A stretch of DNA of 64,000 nt, from assembly GCA_030407085.1 (NCBI GenBank), contig CM059584.1, forward strand, positions 141,102,001-141,166,000, in the 5' to 3' direction. A program made the position numbers and the translations under genes. Shown here in pieces: positions 47,165 through 59,442 of this stretch (position 1 is the first letter of the stretch; the number at the start of each line of letters is the position of its first letter). The notes beneath the pieces were generated by a model. The model made no database searches, was not told the DNA's origin, and worked only from the letters and a program-made list of their open reading frames with translations. This DNA comes from Trichopria drosophilae. Its lineage: Eukaryota > Arthropoda > Insecta > Hymenoptera > Diapriidae.

Positions 47165-49120
47165 GTTTTACAGATGTATTTACTTCAGGTTAATTTGAGT
47201 TAATTTCACGATAGAAAAATGGTAAAACTGAAAAAAAAGCTAAGTATGCACTAAAATTCGAAATTTAACACCACTTGCTATTAGTGCTATTTACTGCTAG
47301 TATTTAGTATAAAACATAATTTGAATCAATCTTCGATCAACTCGGTAAAATTTAACCAATGGTATCTTATGTAATAACAGAATAAACATAAAAATAACCT
47401 CCCAAGATAAAACAATTGTTATATAGAAAGAACAATTTAGTATTACATTATTATGATTTAGTATTACTTAAGTAATATCCTGTCAAATAAAGTTCATCGT
47501 GCTATTGTTATATGTAACAATTGGATTATTTTTTATGGTCAATTTAGTCTTATTCTTTCTTTGTGCTTAAAATGTGAAACTCGTTATTAAACATGATTGC
47601 ATTGTTCATGTTTTTGTTTTCTACTTATATAATGGAAAATCCACAGAACTTTCATTTTGGTAAAAAAAAGAAATTTTTTGTTTATTTTATAGCACACTTT
47701 GTTCCTATGATGCATATGTTTGGTAGGTCAATTTGTAATGAGAAACCATCCTCGTAACTTATTTTTAAGGGACGTTTTATGCACAGACGGCTAAGAAATA
47801 AAAATTGTAGTTTTTTTAATAAATTGCATTATTTAATCAAAACCAATGTTGTATACGAACACTGGTACAATGTTCCAAACGTCGCTATCAATGTATTATT
47901 TACAAATATTACTGATGTTTGTTTTATCACAAATGACTTTCACAATTTCGCTTAGGTAAACAAAGGCCGCCTTATTCATGTCCGTGTACACAAAGGCAAA
48001 TATATTTTGATTCATTATATTCAAAACATAAACAATATTTATGTATATAATAATTATGTGCATGGTAATAAAAATATAGTTAGCAGGCAATTCCTTATGT
48101 TTAACAATACAAATTCAATCATTAGTAGTAAAATTTACCTAAATATGTAATTAAATCTCAATTATTCTGGTACTTTAGTCAAAATACCTACCATCGAAAA
48201 GTATTCAAATTTGCTAATAATTTATTTCAGTTTATACACCGATAGAAGGTGTTGGTTCATTTTCGAGATTTTTTATTTCAATTCAAAATGAATAACTATA
48301 ACGTCAGTTTTAATAACTTTTACCATAATTTCGTAGCATCGAACGAAGGTTTTAAATAACTGTCAACTGCCTGCATTTAGTTTTTTTAGTGCATGTTAAA
48401 AAAGGTCGACACAATATCGAATAAGACAGGAAAAGTGTCCGATCCACAAATAGATCCAATAGATTTCTCACAATGATCTATTCAATTTACATACAAAGGT
48501 TTACATCCGTCGTGGAGGAAACTAACAGAGTTCTTAATTTTGAATAAGCGGAAGTCATAAGCTATAACATACAATCGTCAATAAGTAATGGGATATCCTG
48601 GCGTGTATGAGAATTCTAAAAAATACTACAAAAACCAAATAAAGAGAATGCACATTTTTTCATTCAGCATTTAAAAAAATCTTATTCAAAATAATATTTC
48701 TGTTATCTTTCGCCATTGTGACGGTCTAATTCTTCTTCTTGTATTTCACTTCCAAAGTTCAAAATGAAAATTCGAGTATTATGAAATTTAAAATACTGTT
48801 GAATCGCAAAGATTGAGGTACTGCGATAAAATTCCAACTCATAGGAGTGGGAATATGTTGGGTTCTATTATAATTTCAGTGGAGTCATTTTAGAATGACA
48901 ACTTATGTCATTTAAAGGTCAAGGTTCAAATAAGCGATACTTTAAACATGGCAGAAGTTTACTGAAATAGGAATATTATCAATAATTTTCCACGGTGTTG
49001 ATGAGGAAAATCCAAATGCACCCTAACCTATATTTCTGCACCATCTCTACTCCATGCATCGATTATTCCATGTAGCTGTAGAATTGAGAATATCTAGGAG
49101 TTATCTGCGCTTATTCTCTC
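47165..49120. other. AT-rich non-coding stretch
   Basis: No feature I can support. GCGATAAAA and GCGATACTT words near 48834 and 48935 echo the CGATA family. Confidence 0.45.
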
Positions 49121-49124
49121 TTAA

Positions 49125-50179
49125 CCCATTAAGGACGGGAGACGCACATATTTACGTTGATTTTCGACCTCCATTCTCAACAGGAAATAAAATTAATATT
49201 GACTTAAAAGTGACCAACCCTACCATTTTCGAGTATGCTCTTTCGATTGGCGTAGTCAAAATTGCATTTAAATTGATTTAAAAACCAATATGGCGCATTT
49301 TAAATAAAAAAAATGAACAAAATTTCGTGTGTTTCGTTTTTGTGAATTTTTTTTCCTATCAATAATTTTACCAGATCGATGCCTTTCTGCAACCAAAAGT
49401 GCACAAAATATATGAACTTCAACTAGGAATTTTCTTGTTTTGCCCTGAATCAACATAACCTCTTCAAAACGTCAATATGTCGAAAAAATTGATGAATTGT
49501 TTTGACAAATTTTTGTCAAATGTAGGAAAGTTTAATAATTTATTTTCTCTGAAACTATAGATTTTAAAGGAAATTTCCAAAAACAAAAATATCTTAGAAT
49601 TGATTAAAGAACCTTCTCAAATTTTTTCAGATTTTATAAATGACTTTTTTCAAAATTTCGATTTTTCAAATTTTTGAAAAATCAAAAAATGCTTCAACGC
49701 ATTCTGATAAAATTTGAAAGTATTGTTTGACTCATTTCAAAGCATTTTTGTTCCTGGCAAATTTTCTCTAAAGTCTATAGTATTCAAGACAAAAATTTGT
49801 CAAAACAATTCATCAATTTTTTCGACATATTGACGTTTTGAAGAGGTTATGTTGATTCAGGGCAAAACAAGAAAATTCCTAGTTGAAGTTCATATATTTT
49901 GTGCACTTTTGGTTGCAGAAAGGCATCGATCTGGTAACGTTATTGATAGGAAAAAAAATTCACAAAAACGAAACACACGAAATTTTGTTCATTTTTTTAT
50001 TTAAAATGCGCCATATTGGTTTTTAAATCAATTTAAATGCAATTTTGACTACGCCAATCGAAAGAGCATACTCGAAAATAAGAGGGTTGGTCACTTTTAA
50101 GTCAATATTAATTTTATTTCCTGTTGAGAATGGAGGTCGAAAATCAACGTAAATATGTGCGTCTCCCGTCCTTAATGGG
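49125..50179. mobile_element. 1,055-bp piggyBac-type palindromic MITE
   Basis: TTAA lies at 49121-49124 and 50180-50183. The ends are CCCATTAAGGACGGGAGACG and its exact inverse. TTAA duplication with CCC ends is diagnostic of piggyBac-mobilised DNA. The two arms (49125-49518 and 49788-50179, about 390 bases each) are almost identical, with only a handful of differences such as CTACCATT against CTCTTATT. The insertion or arm homogenisation is therefore recent. The ~270-base centre has its own small hairpin. The same open frame appears in both arms because they are copies. There is no transposase. Confidence 0.93.
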
Positions 50180-50183
50180 TTAA

Positions 50184-51180
50184 AGAGTATCCTCTGGAGA
50201 GTATCCAAGTACCCAATGGATTGAAAATTACTCCAAGATAGTAAAACGTCAGTATATCAGAGAAAATAAAATACCCTATCTAGAGCTGCATAGTTAACAC
50301 CAATTATTCTTGTTTTTTAGTTAGAGAGTCTTGAAGTTTTAAAAAAATATTCATTTGGGCGCCATTTTTAGGATCGTCCTGTTGGATTCTTAATTCTGTA
50401 CCCTAGACCTAAGAAAAAATCGTTTTTATCTGCAATAAATTGTTGATAACATTTAAATATCCATTTTAGATTAATTCTGGGGTGATATTCTATGAAAACA
50501 AACTGTTCCGAAGTTAATCGAAAATTGACGATGAGTTAAATTTTTGTCATCATGCTTCAAAAAAAATCTCCTACACATGCACTTGATCTTGGGTTACGAA
50601 TTGATCGAAATGCTGTTGTTATTTGGATATGCATTGACTTACAGTAATACAGATTAATTCAATAATTAAATAATAAAAATAGACATTGTTCAGATTTACT
50701 TTTCATTCAAGAAAGACAATATCTTCGCCCTCAAGCTAACAAGGATGGACATAAAGAGAAAAAGTTGACGGACTGTGAACTCGTATTTCAACCTAAAAAT
50801 TGGAAATCTAAATAAAAATAAATTTTCTTAAATTTTTAAATATTTTTGTCGCCATTTGTAAAAAAACGTACTGTTTAAGCGGTTACATTAAAAAAAAAGC
50901 TGAAAAAGGTTATAATTTAACCTCTCTCGGAATTTCGCAATTGACATTTTGCCACATAAAATAGCATGTACGTGAAAGGCGGAATTTTTTTTTTAAAGTC
51001 TGCTGCTCCATAACGTTTAACCATTTTATTGCACGCGTCATTCGATCCATATAGCAAAGAGCTACGGCGTCTCGGTAGAAAAAAGCAACAACTTTCAAAC
51101 GTCCTTGGATCGTAGCAAAATAGACGTCGCCAATATCTCCCATATTCATTTTCATTCTCGCAAACGTCTGAGAGAAAGGT
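50184..51180. other. AT-rich non-coding stretch
   Basis: No supportable gene. An 81-codon minus-strand frame at 50910-51155 has no recognisable domain. Confidence 0.45.
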
Positions 51181-51420
51181 CGCTAGAGTATTGCTTTTCG
51201 CACGCGTGATCTCGACGAGTTATTTATTCCTGGATTAGAAATAGCGCATACATAACGCGGCCGCGGGCGATCATCACCTGAGAAACATCAAGTCTCGTCT
51301 TTCACCAGTGCACAAAGTCTCTTGCCAATCTGGCCAACAGCTTGCGATCTACCACTCAGCTAGATCCGCTCTTGCGTGTCAAAGATCGTATTATTTACGG
51401 TCCTGATCATTCCGACGGTT
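51181..51420. other. CpG-bearing patch
   Basis: Contains ACGCGGCCGCGGGCGATCATC and other CpG-rich words. No coding signal is convincing. Possible regulatory block. Confidence 0.3.
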
Positions 51421-53184
51421 GCGGCGGAACGAAATCTAGCAATCAGCTCACCACCTTTTCATACGCCAGAAGAAAGTGCAGTTAAAAATGACCGTAGGCT
51501 CCATCGAATCAGGTTGCCATTCCAAAAAAAAAATTGTAACGCACTTGTTAGTTGTACCGTAATTTCACGTACTAGAACATCCAGTATCATATCAAGAACC
51601 TTCAAAATTACTTCGGTTGTTCATTATGGCTCTCGGGTAGAGAAAAATATGGTACCGGGTAACGTAATGATAGTACCATTTTTAATGATATGTGTATGGA
51701 TTGGAATCTAGATTTCAGATGCTAAAAATGATATATCAGTAGGGATGGGGATTGCTACAAGCAGTAATAACCATTTTTAGTATCAAAGATCACTTTTACA
51801 TCACAAAGTTTGATCCTCAAGTATATAATAACAACATAAATTTAGTCACATCTGAGAAAAATTGTATCTGAACCTTTGATACAAAAGTCAATCCTGCTTA
51901 AAGTTCAGTATGTACATTGTTGATGCATGAAATGTTTTAGTTGACTGTATTTTTAAGAATTTTGTCATTAATTTTCGTTTTACTTCTGACCTTGTTAAGA
52001 AAGTACATTTTGTTCGTTTTCATGTGAAACATGTTGATCGTAATACAGATGTTACAGCTTAGTGCACCTGATGCTCGAATCTAATGATCTTTCTCCATTA
52101 GTAGAGTTTCTTGACTCTGATGTTGTCGTTTCTTTGTCACTCTTATCACACACCCATTTTACTTCAATGTCTCGACTTTTCTGAATAATCAGCACAATGT
52201 TCATTGACCACTGGCTCTTTAAATACCAAAAAGTAATATCCAATTTTATTGGGTATGTTACTGTTGATGTTAGCACTGCTTTTATGAAGCACACAATAAA
52301 TGATATTTACATGATGTCATTGGCAGCAAAAGTAACGTTAATAAAATGCATCAATACCTGATAATATTTTTCTTACTTGTTAACCTTCGACCTTTCGGTG
52401 TCCCAAAAGCTACTCAAAGGTTGTATGGATACAAGAGAGTTTTAATTTCGAGAGCTGCAGGTTAGCTGGCATATTATATTTACATTTGTCGAGGATGTTC
52501 GAAACTACAGAAGCTCACAAGCACAGCGGTCATGAGTAGTTTTCAATAAACTGATGTTAATATTATCTTTCGATTTCACCCATGGACTATGCAGCTCTTC
52601 TGTACATCACAAACTGGAAATAAACAACATCTTCTTCCTGTCAATATGTATCAAACTTTTATTCCTCGTAGAAGTTGCAAACAACTTTTGGAAATTCAGT
52701 TCTCCAACTACAATTTGTAGATTTATATTAATGGTAACATCGATTTGATACCGAAAAAGTATTCGAAGTCTTAGATCGTTTGTTATTATTGACATAATGA
52801 TGCGAACATTTCCGTATTGCCTAATATTTGTTATAGTCGCGTATTATTGTTGATATTGGTGAATTTTGCAGTACGGTTCCATTGTTGTTATCATCTTCTT
52901 AAGGACACTAGGGTCACTGAGTAATGATAATAATGTCGATGTGCTCCTAATATAATCACTACTACATGCATTATTAATATATTTTTATTGGTGACATGTA
53001 CCTAAATTTTGCACGTGAATATTGACTACAACATCTAATTTTTTTAAAAACATTATTGTATATAATTGCTCTTCATTTCCATTGGTGATCTTGAGACATA
53101 GATGATATTATTGGCTATCTCAGTATATTAATATACACTAACAGTTCTTAATTTGGTATATTGATGATTTCAACTTACATATAA
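51421..53184. other. Mostly AT-rich non-coding stretch
   Basis: Short overlapping frames only. Nothing recognised. Confidence 0.45.
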
Positions 53185-53845
53185 ACCAATGGCTCCACGT
53201 CTTTATTTCACATGACAACTAATCACACGACAAAATAGAACACGACAATTGATCGCACGACAAAATATCACATGGACAAATAATCATAAACAAAAATATC
53301 ACTGAGATAAAAAACCAGCCCTGAAACATTGAACATTGCACACGGAAATCCATGTCAGTCTTTTCCCGCCGCCATTTTGGCTTTAGGACATTTTGGTCCC
53401 TCTGGTTTGGCGCCGGATGTTTTGGCATCAGGCTACTTGACCCTCCTTATTGTGACGAGAATTATTTTAGATAAAATTTTGTTTACTAAAATGGGGAAAA
53501 CAGAGAAATGGCAATGTCATGAAACTAACCTAATCTAACTACTCAGAATTCTGCCCACCACTAATAATGCCTAAAAGCATATGCGTTCTCTAAAACTAAC
53601 CTAACCTAACCACTCAGAACTCCGCTTACACCTAATAATGCATAAATGAACGGCTGCATGGGGAAATTTTTAAATGTGTGATATTTTGTTGATGTGATAT
53701 TTTATCAATGTGATATTTTGTCATTGTGATATTTTTATGCGAGATATTTTATCATTGTGATAATTTGACATGTGATCAAATGTCCGTGATATTTTCTCGT
53801 GTGATTATTTGTCCGTGAAATAAAGACGTGCTACCGAACCAATGA
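53185..53845. mobile_element. ~660-bp foldback element with ~20-bp sub-repeats in its arms
   Basis: CACGTCTTTATTTCAC at the left (53196) faces GTGAAATAAAGACGTG at the right (about 53815-53830). CCAATGGCT and CATTGGTTCGG mark the ends. Inside both arms a short unit close to GACAAAATATCACATG repeats several times with variants, in opposite orientations on the two sides. The centre (about 53300-53680) is non-palindromic, includes GC-richer sequence and a 72-bp direct duplication. No target duplication was identified. A third foldback in this window with sub-repeated arms. Confidence 0.7.
53520..53660. repeat. ~72-bp direct duplication with CTAACCTAA motifs
   Basis: GAAACTAACCTAATCTAAC...CTCAGAATTCTGCCCACC is followed by AAACTAACCTAACCTAACC...CTCAGAACTCCGCTTACACC and TAATAATGC in each copy. 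Lies inside the foldback element centre. Confidence 0.75.
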
Positions 53846-54020
53846 TTATGGTGAATAGTGAAAACTATGTTAATATAATATAAAATGTGAAAAATTACGA
53901 TGACATTATCATTAGTTTAGAATGGAACTGCAAGTCGTATAATGTCCAAATCCTGATAGGCCTATGAATCTATAATGTGTTATTGTAAAAGTGAAACAGA
54001 AAATTAAAAACCCTAATATA

Positions 54021-55358
54021 CAGTACCGCTCAAAAGTAGTGAGCTCACCCTTGCGGAATTTTGGCTAAATTAAAATGTTGATATCTCATCGCCAAGTCAA
54101 CATACGGGAAAAATAAAAAATGGGAATTAAAGAGGAGACTTTCAACTTCTCAGTCGTGGTAGTTTCATTCCAATATATATACATTTCTCTACGAACTATG
54201 CTCGATTTACTAAAGTCATTTTTTCGCATTATTTTTTTCTTTTTCAATCCGCTCCCATTTTTTTTAAAATGATTACAGGAGAAATGTACAACGTGTAATC
54301 GAAAGGTAATTCCTATAGCTTTAATTTGCCTGTTCAGGATTTTGTCTAATATTTCTTTACAAATACTTACTCAATTTTGAACAAATTAATGTGATTTTTT
54401 TCAGTCTGCTATATCTCGGAAAATTAACGAGATATAAAAAATGTTTAAGAAACAAAAAGTTTCATTTTTTAATTATCTATTGGCTGAAATTTTTTGAAAT
54501 TTTTATAAGGACATTTTTTTTTACCGTATTTAGTCGACTTCAACATTTGTTGTATAACAATCATTTTCGGATGCAAAGTTGCATTTAAACTATGATCAAG
54601 TTTAAGATTATGTTTGTCTTTACTATTAGGATGTTTCACGCAAAGCGCGAGGCGGTTTTTTTGAAGAAAGCAAAATTTAATAAATATGTACATGAATGCA
54701 ATTGTTGATACTTTCTATGTATAATGTTAAAATAAAGTTCATCATTCATTTATAAATACGTATACATGAATTATTACATCGCAAACTGAGCACAGTTAAA
54801 ATGCAAATCTAGATCTGCTAATAATCGCAGCACAAAAGCGTAAACTTGGCAAAATAGGATTAAAAAAAATTGCTTCTAAAAATTTGAAAAAATTTCAGCC
54901 AATAGATAATTAAAAAATGAAACTTTTTGTTTTTTAGATATTTTTTATATCACGTCAATTTTCCGAGATATAGCAGATAGAAAAAAATCACATTATTTTG
55001 TTCAAAATTGAATAAGTTTTTGTAAAGAAATATTAGACAAAATCCCCAAGAGGCAAATTAAAGCTATAGAGATTACCTTTCGATTACACGTTGTACATTT
55101 CTCCTGCAATCATTTTTTAAAAAATGGGAGCGGATTGAAAAAGAAAAAAATAATACGAAAAAATGACTTTAGTAAATCGAGCATAGTTCATAGAGAAATG
55201 TATATATAGGAATGAAACTACCGCGAATGAGAAGCTGAAAGTCTCCTCTTTAATTCCCCTTTTGTATTTTTCCCGTATGTTGACTTGGCGATGAGATATC
55301 AACATTTGAATTTAGCCAAAATTCCGCAAGGGTGAGCTCATACTTTTGAGCGGTACTG
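54021..55358. mobile_element. 1.34-kb Tc1/mariner-type element with ~490-base inverted arms
   Basis: TA lies at 54019-54020 and 55359-55360. Ends are CAGTACCGCTCAAAAGTA on both sides (inverted), the classic Tc1/mariner arrangement. The inverted match runs about 490 bases inward on each side (for example GGAAATGTACAACGTGTAATC on one side of the pair and its inverse on the other). The unique centre (about 54510-54870) has no intact transposase. A few residues there faintly resemble Tc1 transposase pieces on both strands, too weak to call. This is a non-autonomous long-arm derivative. Confidence 0.88.
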
Positions 55359-55360
55359 TA

Positions 55361-55838
55361 TGTATTAAAAACTCCATATTCATTTGAGACATTAGTGGAG
55401 GAAACGGTTTGAGACATAAAAAATTGATTTTTGGTACCTATTAAGTTTTTATCTCACATGGATAAACATGGGTCCTTCGAGCCGGATTAAAATTTTTCGA
55501 ATAAAAATAGGTTCTTCGGAAAAAAATTTAAAAAATGTGTACACGAAATTGGAGAATATGTTGTGGGTCCTTACACGAGGTCAGAAAATTAATTAAAATG
55601 AAACAAATTATTGAAATCTGAGTCCAAGAAATAGCTCAACTTGAAGTTTTTGTTGTATATTCAACTAAACACTACGTATATTTTTTAGAATTTCACGCGT
55701 ATTAGAATGTCGTCGTGATAGTGCGTGGTTAATCAATTTTTATTTTTCATAAAATAACAAATAAATTAATGTGTCAATATATTACTGTAGCTCCATACTA
55801 GGGTCTCCGTAAAGAATCTAATAGTTATTTTTGTATCT
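55361..55838. other. AT-rich non-coding stretch
   Basis: Nothing recognised. Confidence 0.5.
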
Positions 55839-55839
55839 A

Positions 55840-56013
55840 GGGCGTAAAATGGAGTTTTACGCTTCGACAATAAAACCCGAGAGACGGCAAAACCGACTCG
55901 AAGTTCATGAGGGTGAAGATTCTACGTCTGAGATTCAAACATTGTTTTCTGATGCAGCAGGCGTAAAATATTTTACACTTCGATTTGCGGGCCTAAAGTT
56001 GTCATTTTACGCC
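55840..56013. mobile_element. ~173-bp MITE, GGCGTAAAATG termini
   Basis: TAGGGCGTAAAATGGAG at the left faces GTCATTTTACGCCTA at the right, giving terminal inverted repeats of about 11 bases with TA outside. Further GCGTAAAAT and TTTTACGC words lie inside. The 75-codon frame through it is a by-product. Confidence 0.65.
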
Positions 56014-57030
56014 TACTGTATCAAAAACGTTCTTTTCTTCGGATTAGATGAAAGTTGAAATCCCAGTTACAAACTAATAATAAGACAAACATGTTTTTCT
56101 TGCATTATGACCTCTAGGAAGGATTTTATATTAAGAAATAAAATAACGAAATCCAAAATTAACAAAAATGGATAATAATCAATCAGAATATAAATCAGAA
56201 TATAACTATTCGTATATCAATCTGAACATTAATTTTGATACAAAATAAAACTGATTGCATTCATCCATTTATTTTGCGATGCATAAGATTACTTTCATCT
56301 TATCTCACTAATAGAATATACTTTTGCATTGTCCTACTTTCTACTCTAAGATATTTATTACGAACAAACAATATGGACAGCTGGAAGGATGCAATAATAT
56401 CGCAGTTATCGCCTTACAGTAGGAAATCTATACACTGCCCTACAGGCTGCCAATGAATTCCTGCCACAGCTGCCAGATATATGATAGAACTTTTAAAAAA
56501 TGGTAACTTTTTTAATACGTGCTATTAAATTAGCAAAACATTTATGTTGCTTTATATTTTTATTATTTTTTATCGTAAATATTAAGTATAGGAGGCAAGT
56601 AAGGAGCTCCAAATATATTCTATTTTCAAAGTTATTAAGTTTTTAAGTAAATACAAAAAATTAGAGGAGGAAAACACTGGTGCGAGTAACCTAACCTAAT
56701 TCAGTCTTTTTAATAAAATGAAATGAGTTATTTTTCTCGAATTTTCGTCTACACCAAATAAAGTGGTTTGTTTTATTATAACTGTACTGATTAGTAAATT
56801 TATTCTAAGCATATTTTCTTATAATTCCAAAAGAGATAAGATGGTGAAACTGATGCTTTGTTAAAATATCAATTTTTAATCTAATCAAAATAGTTGCCTC
56901 ATTCTTTAATTATGATATGTAACTAAATTATTGCTTCTTTTTTACCAGGCGTAAATAAAAGTTTATTAATGCATAATCAACTTTAAATAAATAATGATGC
57001 GATCAGAAGGCAACCAATATCTCATTTATT
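56014..57030. other. AT-rich non-coding stretch
   Basis: No gene recognised. An isolated GTAACCTAACCTAATTC occurs at about 56687. Confidence 0.5.
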
Positions 57031-57035
57031 AAAAT

Positions 57036-57275
57036 TAAAAAATGATTCTCGTCGGGACTTGAACCCTACCAATTCCAAAGTTATTCATTTAACTTATGAA
57101 CCATAACTTAAAGTTATGTTCAAAAATATTGAATACTTTTTACATCGCTTCATCTTAAAATTTCCTCGGCAATACAATAAAGAGTTTCAAAGAAACGTAT
57201 GATTATTATATAAATGATATTAAGTATAGGGTTCAATCCCGAGTCAGGACATTTTTTTTAATAAATTTGATTTAA
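57036..57275. repeat. Inverted pair of tRNA-like (B-box) retroposon ends
   Basis: GGTTCAAGTCC on the minus strand (57055-57065) and GGTTCAATCC on the plus strand (57230-57239) are both B-box/T-arm-like. Each is followed by GA-containing spacer and a T-run with ATTTTTTAATTTTAATAAA-like or TTTTTTTTAATAAA tails. The minus copy also has AACTTTGGAATT upstream, reminiscent of an anticodon arm. Neither side folds into a full tRNA that I can verify. Two SINE ends head to head, or one palindromic tRNA-derived element. Confidence 0.5.
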
Positions 57276-57394
57276 ACAGAGGCTAAAAAAATGTTTTTAA
57301 TGAATTCTTCCAACTTTGGTCCTGAATTGTCGTTTAAAATTTTTTAAAAATCACCTATTAAAAAACGTATTTATCATGCGACCACCAAAGTGAA

Positions 57395-57800
57395 ATGTTC
57401 ACGTTATAGTCGTCTGGACCATAAAACGAGGTGTGCGCAGGCTTGGCAATTAATATTAAATGTTATGTTTTCCATTATACCGGCGGGGTCCATATATCAT
57501 ATATATCCGCGGAGTGTGCGGATGTGAAGAGATGGTGACCGGATGCTATTCTTCTCAACAACTACGAAGGAGGTCGGTGATAATATTTAAATTTTGCGCA
57601 CACGGGAGGCAAAACACATAAGTTACGCTTACGATAATGGTCGACGTTAATGACGTTGATGGCGGCCGCTGGCCGCCGACGAATGAGTAGGCACGACGTT
57701 CTAATAATAATGCGTGATGCACTTCCGCAACATAGCCTTTAGGTGTAGTTCTTGCACATTGAACTCGCAATTTTTGTATTTTTGTTTCAATGATATCCTT
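57395..57800. other. CpG-bearing patch
   Basis: A GC-richer block includes GGCGGCCGCTGGCCGCC (57660-57676), a near-palindrome, and TAATGACGTTGATGG. An 84-codon minus-strand frame has no recognisable domain. An acceptor-donor-like TTTTTGCAG|GTAAAT lies nearby on the minus strand at about 57835. Regulatory or exonic status cannot be resolved. Confidence 0.3.
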
Positions 57801-57930
57801 TAAAAACATTTTCCAAATTTCGTGGATATAAATTTACCTGCAAAAATTATTTTTTGCCACAAAAATGGAGACTATATAGGAAGAAATGTATATTTATTAA
57901 CAACTTTTCCATGGTATCCATTCCTTCGAA

Positions 57931-59142
57931 TGCATAGGGGCATTGTTCTAGAACTTTTAAACTTTATGTTGTCGCTCATTATGATACCATAAAAAATTTA
58001 AATATAACTTTGTAACACTACAGATCAACAAATTTTTGTTCGATTTACATGTAATAAGTGTTTATTACTAATCCCAGATATGTAGAAAACAATGAGAGTA
58101 AATAAAAGTAGTGAATTTGCCTGTTTTTGGTGCGCGACACTCACTACATTTTTTCAGTTTTAACACTGAACCTTTTTGCACCTTTTTTTTATGGTCTGTG
58201 GTATGTTGTGGAAGTATTTGGGGATGTAAACAAATGAAAAATCCTTAACTTAATGATGTGCCTCACTGAGGAATAAAATTATATACCTTCAAACTTGCGA
58301 GATAACTTTTTTTTATAGTTGACAATTTAGCAATCAACCTTAGATAATTTTTTTCACATTGGTTTTTAAGAAACCACACAACATGGGTACATTACCTATA
58401 TGATAAGAAGTAATTTGAGCCTTTGCCCGAATGTGTGCCATCTATACATAAAAAATGCGACCACGTCAAACTTTAAATTTCCAAGCGAAACTCACTTTGA
58501 AAAATCAAATTATTTAATGACACATCTACAATTTAGCTTCTAACTACTTTGGAATCATTGTGATCTTTTCTCCTATGTTATTAAAGTATTTATAAATTTT
58601 GTGTTTTTTTAATACAACAAAAAACACAATTTTTGACAATAATAAAATGATTATTCTTTACAAATCGTTTTAATTTTTTGGTATCCTTAATGTTAAATCA
58701 TGTATTTGGATTTCAAATTTTAATGAAAACTGACTTTGGATTTGTAATCAGTGGCCTCAAAAACCCTAACATATCAAATTTTATAAAAATCAAAGAAATT
58801 TGGTAAAAATAGTCCGCCATATTTAATCCATTATTTTAAATTTGAACTATTAACTAGACGTTTAATTTTATATACTAGCTTTTAAAAATAAGGCCATAAG
58901 CAAAAGAACTGAATTTTTTATGTATATTAAACGTTTCAAAACTAAAAACTAATTTTACGAGTAACGTAACATATGTTACATTAAAAAAAAAAGTACATTG
59001 TGTATAAATGAGTCACGCAAGGTTTTTTCTGTCATTTGATCAATTCTAAAGCCAATAAAATTAATTTCATGAATGTGCCTAAAAAAAATGCAATTTTCTT
59101 CAACCTCAAAGGTTAAAAGTTCTAGAACAATGCCCATATGCA
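57931..59142. mobile_element. ~1.2-kb element bounded by ~33-bp inverted repeats
   Basis: TGCATAGGGGCATTGTTCTA at the left continues into GAACTTTTAAAC. Inverted at the right are GGTTAAAAGTTC and TAGAACAATGCCCATATGCA. The interior (about 1.14 kb) is AT-rich, not palindromic, and without a supportable transposase. No target duplication was seen. Probably a non-autonomous DNA transposon. Confidence 0.65.
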
Positions 59143-59147
59143 CTTTT

Positions 59148-59215
59148 TATGGAGTGAATATCCAGATACTGCACTCTCTCTAGGTGATTTTTCACTCCAC
59201 GTCAGTCTTCTCTCC
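59148..59215. repeat. CACTC/GAGTG inverted motif, second copy
   Basis: TTTATGGAGTGAATATCC faces TTTTTCACTCCACGTC, with CACTCTCTC between. Related to the copy at 33728-33800. Confidence 0.45.
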
Positions 59216-59216
59216 A

Positions 59217-59442
59217 CACAAAAAAAATAGTTTAAATAATCAAAAAAGATGATTAAATTGGCCTTTGTTATTTTTTCTGGTTAAAATAACCAGAATTGTG
59301 GTTGGTTTAACCCCAAATTGTTAGTTTAACTAGAAATATTGTTAAAACAATTATTTTTCTAATTAAGTTACCCAGAATTCTGGTTATTATAACCAGAAAA
59401 AGTTGTATGGTCGTATTTAACCAGAACATTTTCTTGAGTACA
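59217..59442. mobile_element. ~225-bp palindromic MITE with TTCTGGTTA words
   Basis: TTTTTTCTGGTTAAAATAAC and CCAGAATTGTGG at the left face CCAGAATTCTGG and TTATTATAACCAGAAAAA at the right. The outer ends (CACAAAAAAAATAGTTTAAA and, inverted, CTCAAGAAAATGTTCTGG) also align. Borders are approximate and it is non-coding. Confidence 0.6.

Noticed and set aside
49054..49281. Identical ~50-residue frames here and at 50023-50208
   Set aside because: They look like a conserved peptide found twice, but they are the same frame in the two inverted arms of one piggyBac-type palindrome.
54510..54870. Transposase coding remnant in the centre of the Tc1-type element
   Set aside because: Faint resemblances appear on both strands at once and require frameshifts; not enough to call.
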